From the NCBI GenBank assembly GCA_958295665.1, contig OY282559.1, positions 255,010,461-255,074,460 of the forward strand: DNA of 64,000 nt, given 5' to 3'. The stretch is from Tipula vernalis. Lineage: Eukaryota > Arthropoda > Insecta > Diptera > Tipulidae. How positions within the stretch are numbered: position 1 is the stretch's first letter; the number at the start of each line of letters is the position of its first letter. Of this stretch, positions 42,916 through 55,379 are shown in pieces. The position numbers were made by a program, and so were the translations under genes. The notes below the pieces were generated by a model. The model was given only the letters and a program-made list of their open reading frames with translations. It ran no database searches and had not been told where the DNA came from.

Positions 42916-45843
42916 TTATTCGGCTGAAATACGGACAGTTTTAGGTGTTTTACCAACTGATTTTTGATCAGTGGAACACAGTATACCGTAAGCCGGTTTG
43001 AGCCGGTCGATTGAAATGGTTTGATTTTTACCATTAATCAACACGGGGAATTGTTTGCGAAGGCGTCGAATGACTTTAAATGGACCTTCGTATGGAGGTG
43101 ATAATCCGGTTCGGACCTTGTCTGTTCTTACGAACACAAAATCGCAATTATTCAGTGATTTAGGAATGAAAACGTCGTATTGTTTGGACTGACGAGTGGA
43201 TTTTGGTACAAGGTTTTGCATTGTTTCACGTAATTGGTCGATGACTGTATCGGTAGTTGGAATTGGTGAAAGAGGATTTTCGACAAAGAACTCACCAGGT
43301 AGTTTAATGGTTTGACCATAAACTAATTCTGCCGGTGAGCATTTTACATCTTCTTTCACTGTTGCTCGGATGCCAAGTAAAATGATTGGAATTTCCGAGC
43401 TCCAATGTATCGTATTGCTTCTGGCCATTAACGCAGCTTTGAGTTGCCGGTGAAAACGTTCGACCATGCCATTGGCTTGTGGATGGTAAGCCGTTGTACG
43501 TATTCGGTTTGAGCCAAGGAGTTTTGTTAACTCGGTAAAAAGCTTGGACTCAAATTGCGTTCCCTGATCAGTGGTGATATTAAGGGGCACGCCGAATCGA
43601 GATACGTAGTTGTTTACGAATGTAATGGCAATGGTTGCTGCAGACATGTTGGTCATGCAATACGCTTCGGGCCAGCGAGTGAAACGATCGACACAGGTAA
43701 GTAAATATGTGTATCCATTAGATGGAGGCAGTGGACCTACGATATCTAAATGGATATGTTCAAATCGACTATGTGGAATTTCGAATTTGCCATGGGGTGA
43801 TTTTGTGTGGCGTTGTACTTTAGAACGTTGGCAAGATAAACAAGACTGAGCCCAATCGCCTACGTCTTTGTTTATACTGGGCCAAAAGTAACGAGCAGCG
43901 ATCAATTTACGAGATGCTCGGACAGCAGGATGCGAAATATTGTGCAGTGTGTCAAAAATGGTTCGACGTAATGATTCTGCAATGTATGGGCGATTGTTAC
44001 CCGTAGAAGTTTCGCATACGATTTCGAGGCCAGGTAGTTTAAAAAGTTCTAGTTTCCATGATGAACTAGTGTGACATTCGGAACCAGAAAGTAAATTCTG
44101 AAGTTCTAGGTCAACTTTTTGAGTGTTCGCAATTTTGCTCAAGTCGAAATGTGTTTCGACTGCGGCCGATTCATTGTCAGTGGTGCGGGATAATGTGTCC
44201 GCGACAACGTTGTCATGTCCGGAAACATGTTGTATGTCCGAAGTAAATTGAGTTATATAATCCAAGTGGCGTGATTGCCTTGGATTCCGTTCAGTTTTTG
44301 ACTGAATCGCACGTGTCAGAGGTTTGTGGTACTGTTGCAGTACTGCCCCGACGGCAGTGTTTGATGCGTCAGTAGTCAAACTAAACTTTGAGTCGCTTAG
44401 TGGGTGTGCCAGAAGTGTTATCTGTTCCAATTCATTTTTTAACGACGTGAATGCTTGTTGGCATTCGTCGGTCCAAGAGAAGTTCTTGGCGGTCTTGGGC
44501 TTTTTGAGTAAAGATGCCAAGTGGCCGTGAATTGGTGCGAGTGTTTGTGCGAGTTTCGGTATAAATCGATGGTAGTAATTTACCATACCGACAAATCGCT
44601 GAATACTTTTAATTGATGTAGGAGCTGGAAATTCTCTGATTGCGTTAATTCGTTCGTCTGATGGCAGAATACCATCAGGTGTAATCTTGTGGCTGAGGAA
44701 ATCAAGAGTGGTTGCGCCAAAAACGCATTTTGCGCTCTTGATATGCACGTCAAACTGTGCTAACTTATTGAACAATTGTTCTAAGTGTAGTTTGTGCTGT
44801 TCCTCAGTGTGAGAAGCAACAAGGATATCGTCAATGTAGACGAAAACGAATTCTAGTTCACGAACTACTTCGTTCATGAAGCGCTGAAATGTTTGTGCGG
44901 CGTTTCGTAGACCGAATGGCATTCGAGTGAACTCGAAGAGGTCAAATGGGGTCGTTATTGCCGTTTTGTGAACATCTTCGGGCGCTACGGGAATTAAATG
45001 ATACGCTCTGACGAGATCAATTTTGGAGAATATTTTGCAACCATGTAAATGCATGGAGAAATTTTGGATGTGGGGTATCGGGTAGCGATCCGGTGTTGTG
45101 ACCGAGTTTAATCGCCGATAATCCCCACATGGTCTCCAGTCTTGATCTTTCTTTTTAACCATGTGCAAAGGACACGAAACGGGAGATGCCGATGGCCGAC
45201 AAATCCCTAATTCCACCATGTGCTGAAATTCCGTGAATGCAGCTTTGTGACGGATTGGATCTAGCCTACGTGGTCTTGACACGGGCAGATGGCCTGCGGT
45301 GACAATGTGGTGAACCACGTTGTGTCGGACTGGTAGGTTATAGTTCGGCTCTGCTGTTAAAGAAGGAAATTTTTTTAGCAGAGTGCCGTAATCATTGTTG
45401 ACCGTGAAATGGATCGGTGTCGGTGTGTCGACGCGAACCATGGTGGCATTGATTGACAGCTTAGTCGCTGAATCAACCAGCCGTTTGTTTCTAAGGTCAA
45501 CAAGAAGTCCGAATTTGCATAGAAAATCGGCGCCAATGATCGGACGATTCACAGCACCTATAATAAAAGCATGCGTAAAGGTTCGTTTTAGTCCGAGATC
45601 CACCTGCAGCAATTTTGTGCCGTAAGTGTGGATTGGTGTTCCATTGGCAGCCGATAAGACTAGATCGGATTTTCGTTTATGAATATAATATAAGTATTTG
45701 AAATGCGTGACTGGAATAACCGAAAGGTCAGCGCCAGTATCGATAAGGTAGGTTAATTTTGTGATTTTATCGAGTATATGGAGACGTGGCGATAATGAAC
45801 TCGTCGTGGCAGTCGAATTTAGGGTGTGGGACGTGGTAGTCAT
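42916..45843 (-). CDS. Pol polyprotein of CsRn1-type element, RNase H core deleted
   Basis: A 975-residue open frame. Protease L-I-D-T-G-A-D-L-S is at about residues 33-41. RT has [16 protein letters not shown] and Y-I-D-D at about 336-339. RNase H starts with [15 protein letters not shown] near 488 and jumps straight to H-K-P-L-T, so about 50 family residues, including the catalytic Glu and second Asp, are missing in frame. Integrase has an H-H-C-C domain at about 636-670 (C-L-S-C), then catalytic D near 698 (L-D-I-V-G-P), D near 757 (T-T-D-Q-G-T) and E near 792 (N-G-M-V-E-R-F). The ATG lies 9 bases past the gag stop in another frame, suggesting frameshift or reinitiation. Confidence 0.95.
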   Translation of the reverse strand: MTTTSHTLNSTATTSSLSPRLHILDKITKLTYLIDTGADLSVIPVTHFKYLYYIHKRKSDLVLSAANGTPIHTYGTKLLQVDLGLKRTFTHAFIIGAVNRPIIGADFLCKFGLLVDLRNKRLVDSATKLSINATMVRVDTPTPIHFTVNNDYGTLLKKFPSLTAEPNYNLPVRHNVVHHIVTAGHLPVSRPRRLDPIRHKAAFTEFQHMVELGICRPSASPVSCPLHMVKKKDQDWRPCGDYRRLNSVTTPDRYPIPHIQNFSMHLHGCKIFSKIDLVRAYHLIPVAPEDVHKTAITTPFDLFEFTRMPFGLRNAAQTFQRFMNEVVRELEFVFVYIDDILVASHTEEQHKLHLEQLFNKLAQFDVHIKSAKCVFGATTLDFLSHKITPDGILPSDERINAIREFPAPTSIKSIQRFVGMVNYYHRFIPKLAQTLAPIHGHLASLLKKPKTAKNFSWTDECQQAFTSLKNELEQITLLAHPLSDSKFSLTTDASNTAVGAVLQQYHKPLTRAIQSKTERNPRQSRHLDYITQFTSDIQHVSGHDNVVADTLSRTTDNESAAVETHFDLSKIANTQKVDLELQNLLSGSECHTSSSWKLELFKLPGLEIVCETSTGNNRPYIAESLRRTIFDTLHNISHPAVRASRKLIAARYFWPSINKDVGDWAQSCLSCQRSKVQRHTKSPHGKFEIPHSRFEHIHLDIVGPLPPSNGYTYLLTCVDRFTRWPEAYCMTNMSAATIAITFVNNYVSRFGVPLNITTDQGTQFESKLFTELTKLLGSNRIRTTAYHPQANGMVERFHRQLKAALMARSNTIHWSSEIPIILLGIRATVKEDVKCSPAELVYGQTIKLPGEFFVENPLSPIPTTDTVIDQLRETMQNLVPKSTRQSKQYDVFIPKSLNNCDFVFVRTDKVRTGLSPPYEGPFKVIRRLRKQFPVLINGKNQTISIDRLKPAYGILCSTDQKSVGKTPKTVRISAE

Positions 45844-45854
45844 GACCCGTTGGT

Positions 45855-46856
45855 TTACTGGTTTTTTTGATTCTTCTCTACTTTCATGCTGGCCGTTGCA
45901 CTCGATTTACGCCAATTGCATGGGTTAAAGCATTTTTTGGCGGCTTTTCCGAACTTAGCGTGGTACCAACAAATGCCTGGTCGAGAGTTGTTGGAATTGC
46001 CGGTGAATCGTGGGCGAGATTGTGATCGTCGGTTTTGTGATCGGCTACGGCCGTCCCGGAACAAGCCGTCTAATCGAGCCTCAATGCGAGCTAATCGGTC
46101 TTGTATGGTACCATTATGTCCGGGTGATCGACGGTCTCCACTGCGGCCCCGTTCTGTTCGATCCGTGGTTCTTGATTGTCTATAATTGTTGTGGTTTGTT
46201 TGTTTCGACTGATTTGATTGTATTTGAAAATTTGGTTGCCTGATATTTAGTGCGTCAAACATTTGGTCTGCCGTCTTTGCTAGTGTTTCTATAGATGTTG
46301 TGCCCGGTTGCGCCATGAGTCCGATTTTAATTATTTCTGGCATTTTGCGGATCCAGATTGTCCTTATGAATGTTTCGCTCACCAATTGTTTGGTACCAGC
46401 GAGTGTACGGATGTGACGTAAACTGTCGGATGGGCGGCGATCTCCAAGATCTTGACCGGAAATGAGTGATTCAAGTTGCCGTTCGTCTGATGGCTCCAGA
46501 CGTTCCAACAACGTTTGTTTTAGAATATCATATTGGTTTCTTTGTGGCGGGTTTTGAAGTACGTCCGAAATTAAATCAAATGTTTGTGGAGAGATGCTCG
46601 ATAATATATGTAGATATTTCGATTTTTGAGAAGTGATATTCCGGAGGTCAAATTGTATTTCGACTAGATTGAACCAGTTACTGGCTTTTTCAGGCCAGAA
46701 CGTAGGTAGGCTTACTTTTGCATTGCCCGCGATCTCCATTTCTATATCTTGGTTATCACTCTCTTGTGTTGTTTGATATTGCCCATGAGGGGCGTTTGGG
46801 GTTTGTGAGGTGCCTGCTTTCGGCTCCACGTTTTCTGTATTGGGTGTGTTTGGCAT
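45855..46856 (-). CDS. Gag of CsRn1-type element
   Basis: 333-residue intact frame. Residues 1-40 are polar. The capsid-like domain (about 48-210) begins [15 protein letters not shown] and contains [15 protein letters not shown], a pattern common to CsRn1-type Gag in arthropods. A basic linker rich in Arg, Ser and Gln (about 215-290) precedes the finger [18 protein letters not shown] (about 294-311), of CHCC form. Gag assembles the particle and binds RNA. It ends at TAA just before the pol ATG. Confidence 0.95.
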   Translation of the reverse strand: MPNTPNTENVEPKAGTSQTPNAPHGQYQTTQESDNQDIEMEIAGNAKVSLPTFWPEKASNWFNLVEIQFDLRNITSQKSKYLHILSSISPQTFDLISDVLQNPPQRNQYDILKQTLLERLEPSDERQLESLISGQDLGDRRPSDSLRHIRTLAGTKQLVSETFIRTIWIRKMPEIIKIGLMAQPGTTSIETLAKTADQMFDALNIRQPNFQIQSNQSKQTNHNNYRQSRTTDRTERGRSGDRRSPGHNGTIQDRLARIEARLDGLFRDGRSRSQNRRSQSRPRFTGNSNNSRPGICWYHAKFGKAAKKCFNPCNWRKSSATASMKVEKNQKNQ

Positions 46857-47848
46857 TATTTGTTTATATAATTCAAATTTCGGTTTTTATTTGTGAAAAT
46901 AACAAAATAAAAAGAATACCAAAATGTTACCGTCTCGTGACACAAGGAAAAGATATGGGAGTAATTCCGTAGTTGTTATTGCTGTGTTTTTTTTATTTTG
47001 ACGGAACGTACTTAACTGTGTACGAGCGTGTCACTTCGCGTGATGCTTTTATCCGTCAAATACAAGCAAATTTTGAAAATGCAATGATTTTTTGGAAATA
47101 TAAAAACGATAAAATAAATATACGAGCGAATACGATAAAATAAATATACGAGCGAAATTAAAATTTCTCGTTACGATCAAGAGTTTATAGTGGTGGAAAT
47201 TTTACAATGAGTTAAGTTTTGAATACAGTTTTAAATTATTTGATTTTATGTTTTATATATATATAGCAGCCCAGTTAAAAATAGAAATGATATAATGTAA
47301 TTTACTGTGTACTGGTGCTGCTGGAAATTAAAAGGAAAGAAAAAAAAAAATTTTGTTAAAAAGTTGCGGTTGTTTGTTGGTTTGGTGATGTTGCACTCCG
47401 TGTGTCGTTGATTTGATTTCCTTGAATCCAATTTGTTACATGTTGTTGTTATTTGTTGTATTTTCCGTTTTTATTTATGTCCAATGAATAGGTGATTATT
47501 TTTTAAATAATTTTGTAGAATGTTCCAGGTGTTTTATTTTTTTATTTTTACCGTTGAATTTAATATTTTATAAATATTTCTGACTCCAAGTTTCACCGTT
47601 GTAAAAGAAATTGTTTATGGTTTTATGACTCCATGTATTTGTATGTGAGTACGCACGGAATTGTAGAAAGAAAAATACTGTTAGTTTTTTTTTACGAGAA
47701 GGAAATACTTTAATTGATATTTACCTTTAGGCCGGTGCTTGATTTGCACCGAGCCGTCTTAAAAATATGACTTTTTTTTTTGTAATGATGTAATCCGCTG
47801 GCGTTGCGTACTTTGATTTTATACTGTTGTATATAATCCCTAAAAAGG
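46857..47848 (-). other. Leader of CsRn1-type element
   Basis: About 1 kb of AT-rich sequence between the primer site and gag, with no frame of note. It is long for this class; it likely holds the packaging signal, and no structure was resolved. Confidence 0.6.
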
Positions 47849-47867
47849 GTGTCGAGTGGTCACCACT
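47849..47867 (-). other. Primer-binding site, tRNA-Trp type
   Basis: Minus strand AGTGGTGACCACTCGACAC follows the 5' LTR end. TGGTGACC matches the 3' end of tRNA-Trp used by CsRn1-clade elements; later bases diverge from the usual CCGACG. Confidence 0.6.
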
Positions 47868-48559
47868 TGTTGGGTTCGTCGCCGATGTGATGGTGGCACA
47901 AATAAATTACCAAAATAAATCTTTATGTTGGCCACACAATGTACAGATAAATATGTGGCCCAAAATTTATTTTCACTATTTTGTTATAAAAATGTGGATA
48001 AAATCCACCACTATACTGTGCGCGATAATTATTCAACGGAATTTATTATTTATTTATTTATTAAATTGTATAATTACTAAATTTATTATATCGTATATAG
48101 AGAAAAATGTTTTTTTAGAAAATGGCGAGTGTATCGCGTCAAAAGTTGGAACGAGAGTGTGTATATACTTTTGTCTTTTTATGTGCGTCTATATTTGAGA
48201 CATTCCGAAAAAAGAAAAACATGGATTGACTATTGTTGCATTTGCGGCGTATTAAAAAGGTTAAAATAAGCAAAAGTCTATTTGCTAAGAATGTTAGTTG
48301 CTGATACCGACATAAGATGGTGGTATAGATTTTGGTTGTTACACTAAATGTGTCCAAGAATTTATTTAGTGTAAAGTAGTGAGTACAGAAACAAACCTAG
48401 AATATATTACTCGTAGTTGTATATTCTGTAATTGTCACTACTAATGCTGAAAGAGGCTGTTCAAATACAATTATATTTTATAGTCGAAATGGGTTGCATT
48501 TCGAATAATTGTAGGGATAAACGAATGTATTATATTGATTGCATGAGTGAGTCACTACA
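47868..48559 (-). repeat. 5' LTR of CsRn1-type element
   Basis: 692 bp partner of 42147-42879, lacking the palindrome. Followed on the plus strand by AAATAAAT, as seen before the other LTR. Confidence 0.95.
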
Positions 48560-50189
48560 AAATAAATAAGTTAACTATTATCAGAAAAATGTTCGATTTT
48601 TTACCTTAAAAACCACCTCGTCACCTAATGAAATAAATACCTTTTTTTAAAAGGGACACTAAAATACAAATTGTATCCCCATTCTATAACATTTCGGAAA
48701 TATACGGGTCAAGCTCTAACCAGAAATATTGAAAAATAAAAAAAATTCAAGTTTTTTGCAAATTACGCTTTTTTAAAAAAAAAATTATTTTCATGGATTT
48801 TTTCGGATATGTTAATAATTCCACAGGGACTTTTGAATTATATTAGTCGATTTAGCTACAGAATAATTTCGGAGTCTTGAGGAAGTTAAAACTGATATGT
48901 AGTACGATACCGGAATTAAGAAATTTACAAAATTATACATTTTTTGTGATTGTTTGGGAGCTCAAAAAGTTCCTGATAAATATAATTTTTTTTTTTGTTT
49001 CAAGCTTTGTGCTCACAGCTTTGCTAAATATGGTAGTGGTGTAAGCAAAATGAAATAACTTCAGTTTGAGAAGAACCATGATAATAAATGTGATACAAGC
49101 CAATATACTCTTTTACTCGTCTTTACGATTTGACTTCACCCATATAATCTTTTTCATGAATACGAAAATATTCTTCTCATATTCAAATTACATATATGTA
49201 AATTAAATAAAAAAATTTTTAATGTAAATCAAACCAAATTTGTTGTATCACTTTATTTTAGGTAAAGAAATTTTAATTTTATTATCCCTTAGGTTGTGTG
49301 TGTGATAATGACAATCATTTTAACAACCATTTTTATTAAAGTACCTTTGATTATATCATTTTTAGCACTATTTAAATATATGTAATGTATATAATACTAA
49401 GTTGGAAATTTAATCTCTACCTCCCTCCCTAATAGAGAAATTATTATTACGTAATCATGTTCACAATTTGTTTATCTTTCAATAAAGAAGGAACATTTTG
49501 AAGATTTTCTTAACTACTTGTTATACTGTTAATGGTAAGATAGAGAATACTATGACAAAATTTTTTTTACACTATAATCGTGATAATAATCGTGTGTTAA
49601 GTGACTAGAATTATGTGGTTAATGTTTAACAAAGAAAGCAATTATTGTAGTTTTAAATCAAATTGGATTTGAATATGGTTTTGGTGTGTGCGAAGCAAGA
49701 ATTGACTTAATTCAATTCACTCACATTATGCGTACGACAGAAATTATTTAGGAAGGATCATTGTGGTTAAGATTAAATCATTTTCGTTTTATTATCAGGT
49801 GTTAAGTGATAGCGAAGAGTATTACGATTCCGAATTTGACCAAAAGCAAAATAAAAGGCAAGCATATCAAAATAACAATAAAAATTGTGTCCAATGGTAA
49901 TAGCATTACTTATACAAAACATACTGAGTGATGACGGCCGCTGCACTCAGTTTCTCTTTGAATTTTTGTAATTGGCGGAAACCGTTCTAACTGTCATCGC
50001 TCAAAAGCTTCTACACCATCATCACTGTTATTACATAAAATTACATTATAACCCATTGACTTCGAAGTGTTTCATTTAATGTTTTTGTTGCGGTTTTTGT
50101 TACAATGATGTTTCTGTTTCGTTACGGTTACACTTCCCTTTTTCGTTACTACTCTGAAAAAATTAAAAAAAAAAAATGAAAGTGGGGTG
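48560..50189. other. AT-rich DNA, no gene seen
   Basis: No recognisable coding sequence. It may contain the remaining 5' flank of the piggyBac-like transposon interrupted by the CsRn1-type element, but no terminus was found. Confidence 0.55.
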
Positions 50190-50464
50190 AAATTCATTAT
50201 GTTTATCTGAAACACTTATCAACCAACGATACCAAAAACGATGAATTTAAACGTGGTCGTACAAGTGTTTTTGATGATGAGGTGATAACACCAGAAATGA
50301 TTACAAAAACCAATGATATTTTACTGAGCGATCGTAAAGTTAAGTTGAGTGTGCTTGTTGACATCGTAAACATTTCAAAAGGATGTCTAGAAATTATCTT
50401 GCATGGACATTTGCTAATGAAAAATCTTAAAGCAAAATTGTGCACAAAATCGAAATCAACCTAA
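50190..50464 (+). pseudogene. Mariner transposase N-terminal fragment
   Basis: Plus-strand reading shows F-K-R-G-R-T-S-V-F-D-D-E, then N-D-I-L-L-S-D-R-K-V-K-L and I-S-K-G-C-L-E-I-I-L-H-G-H-L. This pattern (G-R-P-x-x...V-x-x-x-D-R-R...I-S-x-G-x-x-x-x-I-L-H-x-x-L) is the second helix-turn-helix of mariner transposases. The catalytic D,D34D domain is missing and no inverted terminus was seen. Confidence 0.75.
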
Positions 50465-50769
50465 ATTAGGGAATGTTAAAAAGATATATGAGTATATATA
50501 CATTGTACACTTAAGGAAGACACGACTGAAAATCAAAAATATAATTATACGTGCTTAAATATAACAGAGAAATGCAATTCATGCATTGTTCATATGTGCT
50601 AAAGCTAAGAGCATACAACATGATCAGCTGCCCCTCCGTTATCTTTAATACATACATCCAAATACTCTAACATCTCTGCTTTAATATTAACGATGCCACA
50701 TCAATACCTAAATCAACAAAATTTGGAAGATATGGTTTCCTCTTAGCCATTTTTATTCTTACCCAGAAG
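50465..50769. other. No gene recognised
   Basis: Nothing supported here. Confidence 0.5.
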
Positions 50770-52220
50770 ACAAAGTATCTAGATATACGGTGCCAATATT
50801 CCTCCACTATACAGAACCGAGCTGCATGCTAAATGTTGTGATGCAATGGGCGAGATTTCCAACGCTGCAGAATTGTCAAATCATGTTTTTGTACTTGGCG
50901 ATTTCTATCTATCTTTTATTGAAAGGGCATTTAATGAGGAGGTTGTTGATTCAATGCTTAGTTGTAACCTGAATCAAATTAACAATATACCAAATGAAAA
51001 TGGATGATGCTGGACTTGATATTTACCAATGAATTAAATATGTTCAGTGTAATAGTAAAATAATTGTTCCCTTTTTTCTAAATGATGTGCACCACAAACC
51101 ATATCACAATAGAAACGCTATGACATACGACTTTAGGCAAATAAATAATAACGAACTCAATGAGCATTTGGAAAACACCAATTGGCAGGATGAATTTACT
51201 AATAATATCAACAGGAACGTTAAAAAATTGAATGACATAATCTCTCTTGCGCCTTTGATCAAACCAAATAATAATCTTCTTTAGTATGGATAACCTTTTA
51301 GTTAATTTAAGAAATTAAAAACCAAAGCTTATCAATAAATGTAAAAAAGAAAAAAACAATTCGGAAACAGATAAAGTTGGATTCATCAATATCAACTCTA
51401 AATTCAACAGATTCTGATATTAAAATACAAACATCAAAACTACAATAAAAATGGTCAAGATACGGTTACCTAAGGGAATCTAAATCGAATTCCTCTCAAG
51501 AAACATCCTATATGTTTGCAAAATTTTTTCCATTGACATAAAATCAGAAAGGTATCCATGACTTCAAAAACTGACAACCAGCAAATTACAATATTTCCGC
51601 GGTGATTGTAACCCCTACTAAGGGTGAAGGCAAACTATTAGAAGCAATAAAAATTTAAGAGAAGATTGTGGTCCGGTGGAATCAAATCCTTTATACAGAA
51701 AAGCAGAACAATTTTCTCTATCTTTTTGTAAACTCTTCAATATATCACTAACCTCAGGCATTTGCCCTATTAAATGGAAAACCTTTAGGATTACGCCAAA
51801 GATATTGCAACCACATCAATGATACCAAAATTTTTTAGCCGTGTAGATCGACCATAACAAATTTAGTTGGATTTACCACTAGTATTGTTTAAGCCATCAA
51901 AGAACAACAGCACGTTGGCACAGTATATGACATGAATTAAATTTAGTAGAGCTTTATTAGGAGATCCTCAACGGTCACATGTTGGCCATTACGTTTTTCT
52001 TATTTATATATTTATTAATAGTATTGTCAATGCTTTTCGGTACTTCTCTTTGCTGATATACTATAAATGACCTAACAATCTTCAAAGTCATTGCTAATCC
52101 ATACGATGACAGAACAGAAGATGACATTGATAGAATCATCGGGTGGTGTGACGCGAATCAACTCCACCTAAATCTTAACAAATGCAAAATGTATGTTTCC
52201 ACCGAAAGACATCACCTTTA
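50770..52220 (+). pseudogene. Degenerate LINE (Jockey/CR1-group)
   Basis: Plus strand, many frames. The endonuclease part shows V-F-V-L-G-D-F-Y-L-S near 50889 (family G-D-F-N) and M-L-D-L-I-F-T-N-E near 51009. The C-terminal endonuclease/linker is at 51087-51284. RT remains are near 51700-51850 (start region) and near 52095-52190, where D-I-D-R-I-I-G-W-C-D-A-N-Q-L-H-L-N-L-N-K-C follows the active site. The Y-A-D-D box itself is degenerate. Old and inactive. Confidence 0.65.
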
Positions 52221-52850
52221 ATTATAGACTATCATCATTCATCACCTATAATGGCTGTAAAATCAAAGAACATTATTTATATCACACTACGCTGCTACGT
52301 TAGATTGTAAATTATAAATTTAAATATGGTATGCAGTTTAAGAATGGAGTCCATTCTATCAATCTCACAATCTTCATCAATCGTTATTGTTGAAATGGTA
52401 GTATATCGCTAATCATTCATCAACTTGAGTTTTATTTTCTCGGTATTTTATTTGTGTCTCTATCAAAATAATATTAGTGGATTTTGCAACGCTTTGCTAT
52501 TGCTTTGAGGTTTTTATAAAGGATGTATTTAGTGAAATTAGTATTGCTTTATTTACAAAGCGATTTAAAAAAAATGAGATAATTTGAAAGAGTATTTGAG
52601 GATGAGTTAGGGTAGAGTAAGTGTCCGAATAGGTAAGTACTCAGAATCATCCTTTCCTGCGGTTAATACCCTGATGCTTAGCCGGCAACAACCGCTCAAG
52701 AGACCCTGTGTAGGTCCAATTCTGTTAGCACGATGCATGATTTGGAGGATAATTTTTGTAGTTTTTTTTGGTTTTGGTTATAATTTTTTTAATAAAGAAA
52801 CTTTAATTTTTTTTGTTTTCAAATTTTTAACTTGGATATCCTCCAGATCA
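52221..52850. other. No gene recognised
   Basis: AT-rich; a left terminus for the Tc1-type element was looked for here and not found. Confidence 0.5.
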
Positions 52851-52854
52851 TACC

Positions 52855-53953
52855 AAGTGTTACAGTGAGGAAGGATACAGTGAACGTCAAATTGTAGAAA
52901 GACTCGGAATTTCTTGAAAAGGTGTCCACTATACCCTTACTAGAAAACAGGAAACTAGGTAGACCCAAATCCACAATAAATCAAGAGGATAACTTCATCA
53001 GAGTTATCTCTAAATGGAATCGAGCCGTAACTGCACCACAAGTTACCGCAGCTCTGAATGATATGCGAAAAACACCTATTTCAATAACAACACTGTTAAA
53101 AGGCGTCTACTGTCTGCGGGACTAAGAGGATGTGTTGCTGCTAAAAGCAAAAACAAACAATTCCACATAAGAAAAATAAACTAGAACGGGCGAGGGCGCA
53201 TAAAAACTGGACAATAGACCAATATGAAAATGTCCTTTGGTGTGATTAATCAAAGTTTCAAATTGTCGGATCCAATAGACATGTGTTTGTACGCCGGTCA
53301 AAAGAAGAGAGGGCTTCAGAAGCATCTACGTGGTGCTGGATATGCCGTGGTTTGGGGGTGTTTTAGCAACAGTAAACCCGGAAATCTTGTGAGTATAACC
53401 GATAAACTAAACAAGGAAGCCTATTTGAAAATTCTTCAGGATTCCGCCATACCGAGTGGACTGAATCTCTTTGGTCCTGGATTCATTTTGTAACAGGGTA
53501 ATGATCCTAAGCATTCATCAAAATTGTGACAGAACTTTTTGAACATGAAAAAAGATGAAAATATTTTAAAAATCATGCATTTACCATCTCAATCACCCAC
53601 CTTTCTCCCATTGAACTAGTTTGGGTTGAATTTAGAATATTTGTGGTAACTATTAGAGAACGACTGGAACAAGTTGGATGAAGATTATTTTAACAAATTA
53701 ATTAATATAATGGCTAGAATATGCGAGAAGATAATAAAAGAAAAAGTTGGACACTTCGATAAAGCTAAAATTCAGTTTATTTTCATAGTGTTTGTTAAAT
53801 TTTTATTTTGTTTAAGTTAGTTTTTGTTTAATTTTTAATTGTAGGTTAGGGTTAGGTTTGGGTGGCGGTCCACTAGTTGTATATCAATACAAATAAATTT
53901 AGGTAGCTTTATTTGATTTTACCTTGCTGCTTCCAAACTTTTGCACGGTAGTG
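52855..53953 (+). mobile_element. Tc1-type transposon, left end missing
   Basis: Transposase relic followed by a right terminus. Read inverted, the end is CACTACCGTGCAAAAGTTTG at 53934-53953, next to TA at 53954. No matching left terminus was detected upstream, so the 5' end is probably truncated or decayed. Confidence 0.75.
52860..53700 (+). pseudogene. Tc1-type transposase, broken
   Basis: Order of motifs: Y-S-E-R-Q-I-V-E-R-L-G-I-S near 52875 (first helix-turn-helix), a G-R-P-K-like stretch near 52955, T-V-K-R-R-L-L-S-A-G-L near 53095, W-T-I-D-Q-Y near 53212, V-W-G-C-F-S-N-S near 53349, L-K-I-L-Q-D-S-A-I-P-S near 53425 and N-D-P-K-H-S-S-K near 53500. The N-D-P-K-H box, with the second catalytic Asp, matches Tc1. 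At the place of the first Asp (family W-S-D-E-S) the reading W-C-D is followed by a stop. At least four frameshifts or stops. Confidence 0.8.
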
Positions 53954-53955
53954 TA

Positions 53956-54836
53956 TATAAAAAACTTAAAGTCCCTAGCTCATCGGGAAGTTAGTTTAAA
54001 ATCGATTGCAAAATTTGTACTGAATAGACAAACAGACAAGAAAACGAGCTATGTTTAAAGTTTCAAGTCTCTAGCTCATTGGGATTATTATTAATTTATT
54101 GCGCCAGTCTGAGTTAATCTACAGGCCCTATAAAATTCAAAGAAGATACACTAGTTATATCAAATACTAAACCAGAAGCCCTCATGCAACCCTTACGGCT
54201 TGCGGTAACTAATCACTATTTAAGGTTTACTTTGGGATGATTTATGGAAACTAGCATCGTACAGGCGTTGCCCAAACCGTCACCCGAAAATCTATAATAT
54301 TATCAAATAAATTAATTCTAATATGGTTGAAAAACACAATAAATATGGTTATCGAATCACAATAAACTTAAACAATTTAAGTTTAAGTTTTTTAATAATT
54401 CATTCTTGATTTGCCTTCGGAATGAATAATTGTAAACTCCTTACTTTAAAGTAAGCTCATAATAAATTTTGAAAATTGGTTTCACTGAACAGTAACTTGA
54501 AACTGCTATTTGACGTTAATTTTGTTTCTTAATTTTTTTTTTTTTTTTTTTTTGTTCACTAAAATCTAATATGATTTCCAAAAAAAACTAATAGCCATAC
54601 GATGGCCTCTCATGAAATACTAACTATTTTTCGATAATTGACTTATTCTAAACCTTACTTGTTATATGCTTCGTTATACAAGTTAACAAATCCTTTAAGA
54701 GAGTTTAAAAAAATGAATTTAATTTTACTCTTTATTCTATTAAATCCAAATTTTGATTAACTCAAAAGTATATTGCTTTTATATACTAAGATACTTAGTA
54801 GTTTATTTATTTATGTTATACATTAATTAATTTTGC
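53956..54836. other. No gene recognised
   Basis: Short repeated phrase: AAGTCCCTAGCTCATCGGG at about 53970 and AAGTCTCTAGCTCATTGGG at about 54064, about 94 bases apart. A long T run lies at about 54534-54553. Otherwise AT-rich. Confidence 0.6.
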
Positions 54837-54878
54837 CACACTGTATTTTGAGCACGAGCTCATTCACAATACAGTGTG
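54837..54878. repeat. Hairpin-forming inverted repeat
   Basis: CACACTGTATT (54837-54847) and its perfect inverse (54868-54878) enclose TTGAGC...GCTCA, which can extend the stem with a 4-base loop. Function unknown. Confidence 0.7.
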
Positions 54879-55379
54879 CAACATGTGGTCAAATTTGTAA
54901 ATAGAAAAACTGACGTCAAAATTACACACAAAGTTACACAAATCCACACAATTCCGGTTCTTCACCGTCCAAAGATTCCATCATCCTGATTATAGTTTTA
55001 TTCGGCGATCCAATTTCAGTGATGACAACACGGGCTCCCAAGGTTGGGTTAAGGAAATAATTTTAAGGAAAAAATAACAAACACGTCTAATTGACTCGAA
55101 AGTCAAAGCCTATCTCAATTATGCAAAAAATAATAATATTTAATAATGTTTAGAGTCAGCTTTTTAGTAATTGTGCCGGATGCTCGTGGCGGATGCTCAT
55201 GTAACTTAATAACTGAGAATGTTGCTGACTTCTCTCTCTAAAGATCCACGTCCCGTGGGTCAGCATTCCAATGTAATCTATTAGTTCTGATTCTTTATGC
55301 TTTGTGAACAATTTTTGTAGTTGAGCCACCTAATTAAGATGCAGGCCATGAAGGTATTCTGAACAAAGTTAACCATTGA

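Larger units (their letters stand above)
42147..48559 (-). mobile_element. CsRn1-type Ty3/gypsy retrotransposon, nearly intact
   Basis: 6.4-kb element on the minus strand: 5' LTR (47868-48559), primer site, 1-kb leader, gag, pol, polypurine tract, 3' LTR (42147-42879). AAATAAAT flanks both sides, so the duplication is AAAT or a multiple. A CHCC-type rather than CCHC Gag finger and a TGGTGACC primer site (tRNA-Trp) are the known hallmarks of the CsRn1 clade. The LTRs differ at only about four positions apart from one palindromic insertion. Gag and pol are open, but pol has lost the middle of RNase H. This is the youngest LTR element in the window. Confidence 0.95.

Noticed and set aside
43610..46972. 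Plus-strand open frames within the CsRn1-type element
   Set aside because: Shadows of the intact minus-strand gag and pol frames.
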